Shown: in pieces, positions 56,670 through 64,000 of the stretch
Layout of the letters: the number at the start of each line of letters is the position of its first letter
Position numbering within the stretch: position 1 is the first letter of the stretch
From: Zooshikella ganghwensis DSM 15267
Lineage (GTDB): Bacteria; Pseudomonadota; Gammaproteobacteria; Pseudomonadales; Zooshikellaceae
Assembly (NCBI RefSeq): GCF_000428585.1
Contig: NZ_AUAF01000002.1
Coordinates: 51,071 to 115,070, forward strand
DNA length: 64,000 bases
Direction: 5' to 3'
Notes under the pieces: model-generated
Databases searched by the model: none
What the model saw: the letters and a program-made list of their open reading frames with translations, nothing else
Told to the model about the DNA's origin: nothing
Made by a program: the position numbers and the translations under genes

Positions 56670-57272
56670 TTACAGTTGCTCAGCATTCTCAGCGAGATAT
56701 TTCGCTACACCTTGAGGAGAAGCTTGCATACCTTTTTCGCCTTTTTTCCAACCTGCTGGGCAAACTTCACCGTGCTCTTCGTGGAACTGTAACGCATCAA
56801 CCAAACGCACCAGCTCATCAACGTTACGGCCTAAAGGCAAGTCATTCACCAACTGAGAGCGAACAACACCTTCCTTATCAATTAAGAAAGCACCACGGAA
56901 GGCTACTCCACCGGCAGACTCAACATCAAATGCTTTAGCGATTTCGTGAGTCATATCTGCAACCAGTGTGTATTTAACTGGACCAATACCACCTTCACTA
57001 ACAGGCGTGTTACGCCAAGCGTTGTGTGAAAAGTGAGAGTCGATAGAGACACCAATCACTTCAACATTACGCTCTTTGAAAGCGTCCATACGGTGATCAA
57101 GTGCAATCAACTCTGAAGGACATACAAAAGTAAAGTCCAGTGGATAAAAGAAAACGAGCGCATACTTCCCTTTAGTTGCTTCAGAAAAGTTATATTGCTC
57201 AACAATCTCACCGTTGCCTAATACAGCTGGAGCTGTAAAGTCTGGAGCACGCTTACTTACTAGAACGCCCAT
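56670..57272 (-). CDS. Typical 2-Cys peroxiredoxin (AhpC/Prx1 family)
   Basis: A 200-aa peroxidase. The peroxidatic Cys is in DFTFVCPSELIAL (about residue 50), the resolving Cys in GEVCPAGW (about residue 171). The C-terminal tail after the resolving Cys includes a YLAEN segment typical of Prx1-type decamers. Its place between rnt and bfd matches PA3529. It detoxifies hydrogen peroxide and complements the adjacent iron-storage genes. Confidence 0.94.
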   Translation of the reverse strand: MGVLVSKRAPDFTAPAVLGNGEIVEQYNFSEATKGKYALVFFYPLDFTFVCPSELIALDHRMDAFKERNVEVIGVSIDSHFSHNAWRNTPVSEGGIGPVKYTLVADMTHEIAKAFDVESAGGVAFRGAFLIDKEGVVRSQLVNDLPLGRNVDELVRLVDALQFHEEHGEVCPAGWKKGEKGMQASPQGVAKYLAENAEQL

Positions 57273-57594
57273 TTATATTCTCCACATGTCGTTTGTTTTA
57301 TATATGGCTGCTGATCGTATAATAGCTAAGCGATTATCCCTACCATCAGCCTGAAATAAAGCAAGATAAAAATACTTAATCTGTCTTGCTAATGTAAAAC
57401 TACATTGTTGGAACTAATAATACACCTCAGTAGGTTTCAAGCCTACTGCCTTTCCGATTGAATTTTTTTTACATAATCATAGAAAAAATCTATTAGAAAG
57501 TGCTTTAATCTTGAACAAAGCACCCGATTGACAATCATTATCATTCGCACTACTATCAGTACAAAGATACAATCTTCTTAGCAGGCGCAGCACT
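57273..57594. other. Divergent promoter region of the peroxiredoxin gene and bfd
   Basis: 322 AT-rich bases without a gene. The bfd-proximal part holds the Fur box described separately. I see no clear OxyR site by eye on the peroxiredoxin side. Confidence 0.5.
57524..57542. promoter_or_regulatory. Fur box upstream of bfd
   Basis: The 19-base window CCGATTGACAATCATTATC agrees with the Fur consensus at 14 positions, including the uninterrupted AATCATTATC half, about 50 bases before bfd. Iron-repressed bfd is the rule in Pseudomonas, where Bfd releases iron from bacterioferritin. Confidence 0.78.
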
Positions 57595-57792
57595 ATGTAC
57601 ATTTGTTTATGCAAAAATGTTAAATGCCATGAAATAAGGCAGTGCGTTCACGAAGGTGCTGATAACCTGCGAGAAGTCAGTCAATGCTTAGGTGTCGCCA
57701 CACAGTGCGGCAAGTGTGCAAAAGATGCCAAGCAAATCGTCAAAGAAGCTAAGCAAGAGCGGCAGCAGCTTTTAGAGTTTTTGCCCGCTTAA
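57595..57792 (+). CDS. bfd: Bacterioferritin-associated ferredoxin
   Basis: Bfd (65 aa) carries a 2Fe-2S cluster on Cys4, Cys6, Cys38 and Cys41 (CLC and QCGKC) and passes electrons to bacterioferritin haem to mobilise stored iron. A helix-rich body follows, with a Lys/Gln-rich tail. It stands directly upstream of bfr and under a Fur box. Confidence 0.96.
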   Translation: MYICLCKNVKCHEIRQCVHEGADNLREVSQCLGVATQCGKCAKDAKQIVKEAKQERQQLLEFLPA

Positions 57793-58069
57793 CCTATAGC
57801 TTTTTTTCAGTGTTAAAAACAACCTCTCTTCAAAAGGTGCTCTATCAGTGCACTTTTTCTTATTATTACTCTCCCTCCCTACTGCTCATAAGAATGGGTA
57901 TTCAAACCACAAACGCAGAACGTAATGATAGTAATTAGCATTAGCAAAACTCATTCTAAATCAATTAGTTAAGTTTGACACCAGACTTGCAGCTAGCGAT
58001 ACTAAGGAAGGCTATAACGCCTTAAATCCCCACGTTTTATCCTACTATAAAAGCTGATGAGGACCTGAC

Positions 58070-58543
58070 ATGAAAGGTGATCCTAAAGTTATTGAGCACC
58101 TCAATAAAGCGCTTGGTAACGAGTTAGTCGCCATCAACCAGTATTTTTTACATGCTCGGATGTATAAAGACTGGGGACTCGAAGAACTGGGAAAAAAAGA
58201 GTATGAAGAGTCCATTGATGAAATGAAGCATGCCGACTGGATAATTGAACGCATTTTATTTCTAGAAGGACTACCCAACCTGCAAGATTTAGGACGCTTA
58301 CGAATCGGCGAAAATACCAAAGAAATGCTTCAGTGTGACCTGGACTTAGAAGTTCAACAAGCCATACCAGATTTGCGAGAAGGTATCGCATACTGCGAAA
58401 GTGTCGGCGACTATGGAAGTAGAGAGCTACTAGAAAAAATTCTAGCGTCTGAAGAAGAGCATGTTGATTGGCTTGAAACTCAGTTATCGCTGATTGACAA
58501 AATTGGTATAGAAAATTATTTGCAATCTGCCATGGGCGCTTAA
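58070..58543 (+). CDS. bfr: Bacterioferritin
   Basis: Bfr (157 aa) is a 24-mer haem-containing iron store. The ferroxidase residues Glu18, Glu51, His54 and the later EEEH motif are in place, and haem ligand Met52 is present, so this is a BfrB-like catalytic subunit rather than an inactive one. The 277-base gap to bfd suggests separate promoters, allowing opposite iron regulation of the two genes. Confidence 0.96.
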   Translation: MKGDPKVIEHLNKALGNELVAINQYFLHARMYKDWGLEELGKKEYEESIDEMKHADWIIERILFLEGLPNLQDLGRLRIGENTKEMLQCDLDLEVQQAIPDLREGIAYCESVGDYGSRELLEKILASEEEHVDWLETQLSLIDKIGIENYLQSAMGA

Positions 58544-58816
58544 CGGTAGACTTATTTGTAAAACTACCCTTCTTTAAATAGTTAATTTGCCAAGCCTGTT
58601 ATTTTCAGTGTTTGGCAGATTAACGTTCTTAACCGATAAAAGCTTAATGCAAGAAACTTAATCTAAAAAAGTGCCTTTATTTCCACATATAAAGAGTGGT
58701 TTTATTGCTTTATCTTTGCGCTTTATACAGTATCGTAATAACTATAGGGCACATCAAAATATAGTGGTAAGGTAAAACAATGACCTGCAAAATAACAGGT
58801 CATTTGCATGGCAGTA

Positions 58817-59158
58817 TTAAGTATCAGCAGATTCTTGTGGTGCGTTTTTATTTGCAGCCTGAAGTAACGGTAAAAGCTCACCTTTTTCGTGCATTTCCAA
58901 AATAATGTCACTTCCACCAATTAGTTCACCGCTGATCCAAAGCTGTGGAAACGTTGGCCAATTAGCGTACGCTGGCAAGTTAGTGCGTATTTCAGGGTTT
59001 TGCAGAATATCTACATAGGCAAATTTTTCGCCGCACTCCATTAAAACCTGTGCCGCTCTTGAAGAAAATCCGCATTGTGGCATTTTAGGAGAGCCTTTCA
59101 TATACAGCAAAATAGAGTGTGTTGAAATTTGCTGTTTAATTTGCTCCATTACATCCAT
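58817..59158 (-). CDS. grxD: Monothiol glutaredoxin Grx4
   Basis: GrxD (113 aa) has the CGFS active site (Cys29) in MPQCGFSSRAAQVL and glutathione-binding WPTFPQLWISGELIGGSDI. It carries glutathione-ligated 2Fe-2S clusters and works in iron-sulfur trafficking. Neighbouring bfd and bfr make this an iron-homeostasis group, the same order as PA3530-PA3533. Confidence 0.95.
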   Translation of the reverse strand: MDVMEQIKQQISTHSILLYMKGSPKMPQCGFSSRAAQVLMECGEKFAYVDILQNPEIRTNLPAYANWPTFPQLWISGELIGGSDIILEMHEKGELLPLLQAANKNAPQESADT

Positions 59159-59382
59159 CAGGTAACCTCACTTATCTCAAACGGTTTGAGATAGTTTAAC
59201 GTATTTAAGTAATAAATGCTGTCACTCCCCTCATTCTATACTTTACTCTTTACAAATTAACCATTAAAAAAAAGTGGTCTTGTCTTAGTGTTAACAGACA
59301 GTCACAAAACTACTGCGCTTGAAAATGGAGAAAGATGCAAAGCGCTTGTAGGTCTGAAATAATAGATGTATTTCTAATCATG

Positions 59383-59509
59383 TATACCCAAAACGAAGGG
59401 TTTTTAGGGGCGACCGTCAAGCGATGAGGCTCCAAGAGCTTATATTAATAAGTGACTGGGCTGAAGTGTGCCGACAACAAACCCTAAAAAGTGATTCGTA
59501 AAGGGTATA
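59383..59509. repeat. Dispersed element with terminal inverted repeats, copy 2 (127 bp)
   Basis: The left end TATACCCAAAACGAAGGG and the right-end complement TATACCCTTTACGAATC form an imperfect inverted repeat of about 28 bases ending TTTTTAGGG inward. The internal block GCGATGAGGCTCCAAGAG then GACTGGG matches the copy at 29004. The inner stem sequence differs (CTTAT with ATAAG instead of AGTTTA with TAAACT) but still pairs. It is 54 bases shorter than copy 1 and lies 22 bases before an orphan ABC ATPase gene. Confidence 0.8.
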
Positions 59510-59531
59510 AGTCTCTAAGGCGTTTAGCTTC

Positions 59532-60575
59532 ATGCCCACGTTACTTTCATTAAAAAATGTTTGCTGTTCATATGATGAGCAACCCGTTGTTCAAGATTTT
59601 GGCTTCTCTATGCAACCGGGTGAAATCTGCAGCTTACTTGGACCAAGTGGCTGTGGGAAAACAACAGTCCTCAGAGCGATTGCAGGTTTCGAAAGTATCA
59701 GTGCAGGTGAAATTGCATTATGTGGTGAACCATTATCTACCCCTTCCTCCGTTAAACCACCAGAACAGCGCCAAATAGGCATGGTTTTTCAAGATTATGC
59801 ACTTTTTCCACACTTAACCGTCAGACAAAATATTGGCTTTGGTATCATCAAACACCCTCAACGCCAACAACGAATAACTCGTCTACTCGAAATGACAAAT
59901 ATGGCCGCCTTTGAACACCGCTACCCCCACGAGCTTTCTGGAGGACAACAACAGCGTGTTGCATTAGCACGTGCTATGGCAACCGAGCCAAAACTACTCC
60001 TTTTGGATGAGCCATTTTCTAATCTTGACACTGATTTACGGCGTCGGTTGAGTTTTGAAGTCAGGCAGATTTTAAAAGACCAAGGCGTTAGTGCAATTTT
60101 AGTGACACATGACCAGGAAGAAGCTTTTGCTTTTGCAGACCAAATTGGGGTTATGCAACAAGGAAAGCTACTACAATGGAATACCCCCTATCACATTTAT
60201 CACGAACCTGCGACGCAGTTTGTAGCAAGCTTTATTGGACAAGGGCACTTTTTGCCTGGGCAAGTACAAGGAAAGCACTTATCAACTGAGTTAGGACTCA
60301 TCAACAACCCAACGCCTAACCGATGGCCAGAAGGCTCCCCGATTGAGGTGCTCCTTCGCCCTGACGATATTATTATTGATACCGTCAGTACCATTCGTGC
60401 CGATATCATTAACAAAACGTTTATGGGAGCAATAACACAATACACTTTACGCCTAAAAACAGGCAGCATTATTGAGTCTGTATTGTCCAGTCATCATGAC
60501 TACAGCCATAGTGAGGAAATAGGGATTAGAATTGATGCTCAACATGTTGTCGTGTTTCCTGCCCCCAGCCATTAA
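59532..60575 (+). CDS. Orphan FbpC-type ABC transporter ATP-binding protein
   Basis: A 347-aa ATPase of the iron(III)/spermidine/putrescine/thiosulfate class. Walker A GPSGCGKTT, Q-loop FQDYALFPHLTV, signature LSGGQQQRV, Walker B LLLLDEPFSNLD and H-loop VTHDQEEA are all intact. A C-terminal TOBE-like domain (about 240-345) includes the LLRPDDIII motif. No permease or binding protein is adjacent, so it must pair with components elsewhere. It is bracketed by two dispersed repeats (59383-59509 and 60632-60738). There is no clear Fur site. Confidence 0.88.
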   Translation: MPTLLSLKNVCCSYDEQPVVQDFGFSMQPGEICSLLGPSGCGKTTVLRAIAGFESISAGEIALCGEPLSTPSSVKPPEQRQIGMVFQDYALFPHLTVRQNIGFGIIKHPQRQQRITRLLEMTNMAAFEHRYPHELSGGQQQRVALARAMATEPKLLLLDEPFSNLDTDLRRRLSFEVRQILKDQGVSAILVTHDQEEAFAFADQIGVMQQGKLLQWNTPYHIYHEPATQFVASFIGQGHFLPGQVQGKHLSTELGLINNPTPNRWPEGSPIEVLLRPDDIIIDTVSTIRADIINKTFMGAITQYTLRLKTGSIIESVLSSHHDYSHSEEIGIRIDAQHVVVFPAPSH

Positions 60576-60631
60576 AAAAATGTCTCCTCACACTCTTTTA
60601 TAAACAGTCTGTGGCAAGTTGGGAGCCTCCA

Positions 60632-60738
60632 TGCAGAGCATGAATTAATTTGCTCTTCCCGCAGCAGAAGACCATCCTTGGTCTCTACTGCTAACGGTGC
60701 TCCCGGCACCTGCTTCACAAACCAATTCAAACTCTGCA
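60632..60738 (+). repeat. 107-bp cloverleaf-like dispersed repeat, copy 2
   Basis: Same length and orientation as 25000-25106. Terminal arms are TGCAGAGCATGAATT at the left and a matching complement ending at 60738. The internal hairpin GGTGC with GCACC is kept, as is a GCAGCAG/CTACTGC stem with one mismatch. An extra AGACC/GGTCT palindrome appears in the first loop. The pairing may extend outward (GGCAA-GTTGGG before and CCCACTTGTTGCC after). It lies 57 bases past the orphan ATPase stop. Confidence 0.85.
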
Positions 60739-61268
60739 AACCCACTTGTTGCCATTGCCCTGGACGCTATTCTTACCCAACCCCCACTAAAAGCAGATAC
60801 TCTATTTAGTATTGTGTAATACCAAAAGTGATAGTATTTTACGCGAAATTCGTCAAAACAGCCGAGAACTATGATTGCCGGAATTTTTTTCGAGGGGGGG
60901 GGTTGAGTATTCTGGGGATGGTAGGTGCACCAAGGGCATTAAAGAATAAAAAAATTTAGGTGGCATGGCTTATTGGCTTATTGGCTTAGAAAACATGCAT
61001 AGTTTACTGGGTATACTTGCCAATATTGATTTAAAGGTGTCATGTAATTTCTCAGTTATTTTTATTTATTACGGGAGAGAAGAACCCCATGAATAATTAT
61101 TTATTATTTTGAAAGACACAACCCATCGATATCATAAACTAATAAATATCGGAAGTCGTATAATTACTAATTGCGCAATAAGCTTGATTCACATAACAAT
61201 CCGACCTTCGAGTAGTCTAAGCATATATTTAGAAATAAGTTTTTTAAGAAGTACTTCTTGGGGAAGAT
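60739..61268. other. Non-coding accessory region
   Basis: Over 500 bases with no supportable gene. It contains a run of nine G (60894-60902), unusual in this AT-rich context, and a short tandem array of GGCTTATT (about 2.75 units, 60968-60989). The last bases carry a good ribosome site (GGGGAAG) for the broken gene that follows. Confidence 0.5.
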
Positions 61269-61562
61269 ATGCAAAAAGCAGTATTAGCGTTAGATTCTAA
61301 CTTTGTAGCACTCGCGTTTACAGCTGTCTCTTTAAATTCATTTGCTGATGAGAAAGGTCGACTTTATTTAAGTCTTGGAGCTAATGCAGCCGAATACAAC
61401 AATTCTCACTCTGATTATGAGAATGAAAATGACCCATACAGTGGAAATGCTGAGTGCACGAAAAGGTAAGGTCCAGTAAATATTTTCGTTGATGATCATG
61501 TAAATAAATTCTTTGGCCTAGAGGTCAACTACACTGTTAGTGAAGATGATGCCAACCCGTAA
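61269..61562 (+). pseudogene. Truncated outer-membrane beta-barrel protein, broken by in-frame stop
   Basis: The frame opens with a ribosome site (GGGGAAG), a degenerate signal peptide ending FADEKG and an outer-membrane-like RLYLSLGANAAEYNN segment. It then hits TAA at 61467. The same frame continues after the stop with DDHVNKFFGLEVNYTVSEDD, a typical strand pattern of OmpA/OmpW-like barrels, before a second stop at 61560. Only about 95 codons remain of what is usually about 200, so the gene is dead. An IS6 remnant follows immediately. Confidence 0.75.
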
Positions 61563-61637
61563 TATGAGTGTTCAAGTGATAGCTGATGAAGCCAGTATTT
61601 CAGCAAAAACCCTGTACAATTGACGTCAAGTTGCGAA

Positions 61638-61787
61638 AAGAAAAGTCTATGTTATGCCAAGTATCTTAGTAATCAGGTTGAGCAAGATCATCTAGGGATT
61701 AAGCGGATCACTCGAGCTATTTTGAGTTTTAAATCATTTCGTAGAGCTCGTTCTACGTTGATCTACATAGAGTCGATTAATAATTGA
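61638..61787 (+). pseudogene. IS6-family transposase, C-terminal remnant
   Basis: An open stretch ending in TGA at 61785 translates with AKYLSNQVEQDH, GIKRITRAILSFKSFRRAR and TLIYIESINN. This is the conserved C-terminus of IS6/IS26-type DDE transposases (usual form KYLNNxVEQDHRxIKRxxRPMLGFKSF). The N-terminal three quarters, including most of the catalytic core, are gone and no terminal repeats were recognised. It is a decayed insertion directly after the broken outer-membrane gene. Confidence 0.75.
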
Positions 61788-62262
61788 AGAAAAACTAGTT
61801 GGCAAATTCATAGACAAAATACAAAGTACTTTTTAAGCAATTCTGCTTATTACCGAGCGAAGTGTGTCCATAATAAGTTCGTTTTTACAATAAATAATTT
61901 TTCAATAGGGCCTTTTTAATCGGCAAAACAATAAATTTAATTTTTTATTTATCAATTTTGGCTAATCGCTGGATATAAGTACATCCCTTGCGAATTAACT
62001 ATAAGACTAACTGTCAGCTTTCTTGATTATTAAAGATGGTAGTAATTTAGTTTAATACGAGGTCAATCAAATCATTTATTAATATAAATGATTATCAACA
62101 CTTAAAAAGGCACCTCAATATTTTACAGTATTAGATTTGACCTTTGAGCACTTTACAGCCGTATCCTTGTGACTTAGAGGTAAAGCAATTTCATTTCTCC
62201 CTTCTTAAGGAAGGTTAGAGCGGGATTAAAAGTTCTCCTAGAAGTAAAGTAGGTAACATAAA
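61788..62262. other. AT-rich region upstream of the LamG/collagen-like gene
   Basis: 475 bases without a recognisable gene. A small hairpin (CCTTC 62200-62204, GAAGG 62210-62214) lies about 50 bases before the next start. AGGT near 62249 serves as the likely ribosome site for ATG 62263. Confidence 0.45.
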
Positions 62263-63558
62263 ATGCAATTAAAAAAACCATTAGTAGTTATTATTTCAAC
62301 ACTAATATCTGCATCTTCAATAGCTTCGGATATAGCCTATCCAACCATCACTAACTCAGAAATTGGGTATTGGTCATTTGATGGTGGGCTTTATCAACAA
62401 GGCGGAGTGGATTACTCATCGGAAGGAAATGATGGCTATTTCCTGGAAGAAGGTTAAGGTTCTATCAGTGGTGGAAAATACAACGAGCAAGGTATTTCAG
62501 GAACATCGCTTAAACCAGAGCAAACGAATCCATTTGTTGTTAATGTTAAAGCAAATGGGAACAAATTTGATATTAATGGTCCCTTTGCTCTTTCATTTTG
62601 GTTCAAGCCAACAAAAGTCAATGCTAAACAAGTGCTCGTTGAAAAAAGTGATTCAACTACAGACACCTTATTTTCTATATTCGTAGATACAGACAATCGC
62701 TTAAAAGTGGTTTTCAGAAATGCTGCAGGCGTAATCGGTGGAGTTGAATCCCTTGATCCACTACCTAACTTAAGAAATAAATGGCAGCATGTCGTATTTT
62801 CTTTCAGTGGACACCAAAGCGGTTTAAATCTAGCGTTAAATGGACATCGCTTAAAAGACGTTAAGTTAGGCTTACCTGAGGATTTAAGCACAGATAATCC
62901 TTGGGTATTTGGTAACAGTGTTACTGAACAATTAAATAATCCATTAATAGGTGAGTTAGATGAAATTCATTTATATAGCAGAGCAATTAGCTCATTGGAG
63001 GCAAACTGTCTTGCAGATTTAGGCTTTCATTGTGTCCCTACATTTTACCAAGGACCACCAGGGCTAAGAGGACCTCAAGGTGCACCAGGTATACCAGGAA
63101 AACAGGGTAAAAAAGGCGAGAAAGGTGATCGCGGTCCACAAGGTGAAAAAGGAGACAAAGGGGACAAAGGTGATGTAGGACCTATTGGTCTACAGGAACC
63201 TCAGGGTTTAAAAGGGGAAAAAGGTGATCAAGGGCCACGAGGGGAAAAGGGACCACAAGGGCCACGAGGGGAAAAGGGACTTCAAGGGCCAGCAGGTAAA
63301 GATGGAAAAATAGTATTCTATCCCATTTCAAGGGTATTAAAAATGAAGGGAGGTGCTGGTGATAATTGCGCTAACCACTCATTTAGAAACTTACCTTTAG
63401 AAGAGGCAGATTATAGTATTGTGTTAGACTGGTATAATCATGGGTATAACACTCATATTATTAATGGGAAAAAAGAGAAAGGAGCATCAGTGATTAGCTT
63501 TCATCACTGTGTTCATCAAGGAGGAACTGCACAGATAAATTTGAATTTTAAGAACTAA
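62263..63558 (+). pseudogene. Secreted LamG / collagen-like protein gene interrupted by one in-frame TAA
   Basis: One reading frame of 431 sense or stop codons is broken only by TAA at 62455 (codon 65). Before it are a signal peptide (about 1-22, ending IAS) and the start of a LamG/concanavalin-like domain (IGYWSFDGGLY). After it the domain continues (FALSFWFKPT, KWQHVVFSFSG, LIGELDEIHLYSRAIS). Then come about 28 Gly-X-Y triplets (63052-63306, one triplet starting with Glu) and a Cys-containing C-terminal domain of about 80 residues. A GTG at 62632 could start a truncated form lacking the signal. It is either a recent pseudogene, a readthrough gene or a sequence error. Confidence 0.8.
63229..63279 (+). 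repeat. 27-bp tandem repeat inside the collagen-like region
   Basis: CAAGGGCCACGAGGGGAAAA begins at 63229 and again at 63256, identical over at least 24 bases. The 27-base period equals three Gly-X-Y triplets, so length can change in frame by slippage or recombination. Confidence 0.85.
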
Positions 63559-63588
63559 AATGAAGAGGCCATGTGGGAAGAAAATAAT

Positions 63589-63616
63589 CCACCTTCTTAG
63601 AAGGTGGTTTTGCTTT
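63589..63616 (+). terminator. Terminator after the collagen-like gene
   Basis: Stem CCACCTTC (63589-63596), loop TTA, GAAGGTGG (63600-63607), then TTTTGCTTTT. A second C/G hairpin (63619-63635) follows. Confidence 0.88.
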
Positions 63617-63733
63617 TACCCCCCTTGAAAGGGGGCATTAAACGAGACTCTTAAAGATTCTGTGTAACCGCCTATTCTTACTGTTAATAGTATAAGGATA
63701 GGATATTGAACTTCACCAAAATAGCCGCTAACC

Positions 63734-63753
63734 CAGGGCAATCGCATATAAAT
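63734..63753. mobile_element. Probable terminal end of the ISAs1-type element
   Basis: CAGGGCAATCGCATATAAAT starts at 63734, twenty bases beyond the transposase stop. It resembles, from memory, ends of ISAs1-family elements that read GCGATTGCCCTG on the other strand. The opposite end lies outside the window, so it cannot be confirmed here. Confidence 0.45.
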
Positions 63754-64000
63754 TTACACCGAACAAATTAGCTTCATTAAATATTCATGATCCCAACCAG
63801 CAGAGAGTCTCTTATTTTTTATTCCAATTTTATAAGTATTATCTTGCTTAAGAATATTAAGTGCTATCTGCCTAATTCTAGACATATTTTCAGCTGAATG
63901 TCCTTTACGAATTCGACTATCATCTTCTCTGAATGCAACATCCAAACTCCAGTGCAAGCTGTTTTCAATTTGCCAGTGATGTTGGATCATTTCACTAACC
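63754..64000 (-). mobile_element. ISAs1-family transposase, C-terminal part, running off the window
   Basis: The minus-strand frame is open to the right edge and ends at 63754. It contains HHWQIENSLHWSLDVAFRED, then DDSRIRKGHSAENM and RQIALNILKQ, the hallmark C-terminal region of ISAs1 (H-repeat-associated) DDE transposases, including the catalytic Glu in IEN. About 80 of roughly 370 residues are visible. No stop or frameshift is seen, so the copy may be intact beyond the edge. Confidence 0.88.

Noticed and set aside
61109..61300. 63-codon plus-strand frame before the broken barrel gene
   Set aside because: No ribosome site or domain, and it overlaps the better-supported start at 61269.
62454..62891. 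145-codon minus-strand frame opposite the LamG domain
   Set aside because: Antisense to a clearly coding LamG region with recognisable motifs on the plus strand.
63645..63675. Sequence resembling an IS256-type end (GATTCTGTGTAA) between the collagen gene terminator and the ISAs1 element
   Set aside because: Only a short remembered similarity; no transposase fragment or partner end in the window.
1..64000. tRNA, rRNA, CRISPR arrays, known riboswitches and a replication origin
   Set aside because: None recognised by eye on either strand; short tRNAs could in principle be missed without a covariance search.

Overview
The window is a chromosomal segment of a low-GC (about 40% by eye) gammaproteobacterium. 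The proteins and gene order look most like marine Oceanospirillales relatives of Pseudomonas (a Zooshikella- or Spartinivicinus-type organism is my guess; no rRNA is present to confirm it). It encodes an outer membrane (BamC, Tol-Pal, OprD-type porins), flagellar T-ring protein MotY, and bacterioferritin iron storage. No tRNA, rRNA or CRISPR array was found.

Layout. (1) 1-9.2 kb: bamC (cut by the edge), dapA, bcp, an AI-2E-family permease, a TusA-like protein, bepA, nadA, queE. (2) 7.7-15.6 kb: a minus-strand envelope and DNA-repair cluster, ruvC-ruvA-ruvB-ybgC-tolQ-tolR-tolA-tolB-pal-cpoB. (3) 15.6-21.6 kb: a variable island with a 1.1 kb non-coding stretch, a methyltransferase, a solute-binding protein, a GST and a BaeSR-like two-component system with a Spy-like chaperone. 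It separates ruvC from yebC-aspS, which normally adjoin it. (4) 21.6-31.3 kb: yebC, aspS, an FmdB-type zinc ribbon protein, then three tandem OprD-like porins and an HU-like protein. (5) 32-41 kb: membrane/cold-shock fusion, slyX, HIT, proS, lytic transglycosylase, acyP, TlpA-like thioredoxin, a 518-aa unknown, YihY, an ArsC-like protein and DUF2069. (6) 41-45 kb: a five-gene operon behind an excellent Zur-box palindrome (CxxC/His small membrane protein, His-rich DUF2796, ABC ATPase, FtsX-like permease, DUF3299), probably zinc handling and resembling the Vibrio zrg system. (7) 45-52 kb: hda, permease, CDP-alcohol phosphatidyltransferase, DUF2066, purM, purN, DUF3108. (8) 51.8-59.2 kb: gloA, argG (with an ARG box), motY, pyrC, rnt, peroxiredoxin, bfd (with a Fur box), bfr, grxD. 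(9) 59.2-64 kb: an accessory, decaying end with an orphan FbpC-like ATPase between two dispersed repeats, a broken outer-membrane protein gene, an IS6 transposase remnant, a secreted LamG/collagen-like gene split by one in-frame stop, and an ISAs1-type transposase running off the edge.

Most of the window is conserved housekeeping sequence whose order, from memory, follows two blocks of the Pseudomonas aeruginosa map (PA0943-PA1011 and PA3524-PA3533). The most novel items are two families of small structured dispersed repeats. One is a 107-bp cloverleaf-like element (25000-25106 and 60632-60738) whose terminal stem shows compensatory base changes between copies. The other is a 127-181 bp element with terminal inverted repeats (29004-29184 and 59383-59509). 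Also notable are the in-frame TAA in the LamG/collagen gene and the Zur-controlled operon inserted next to hda.
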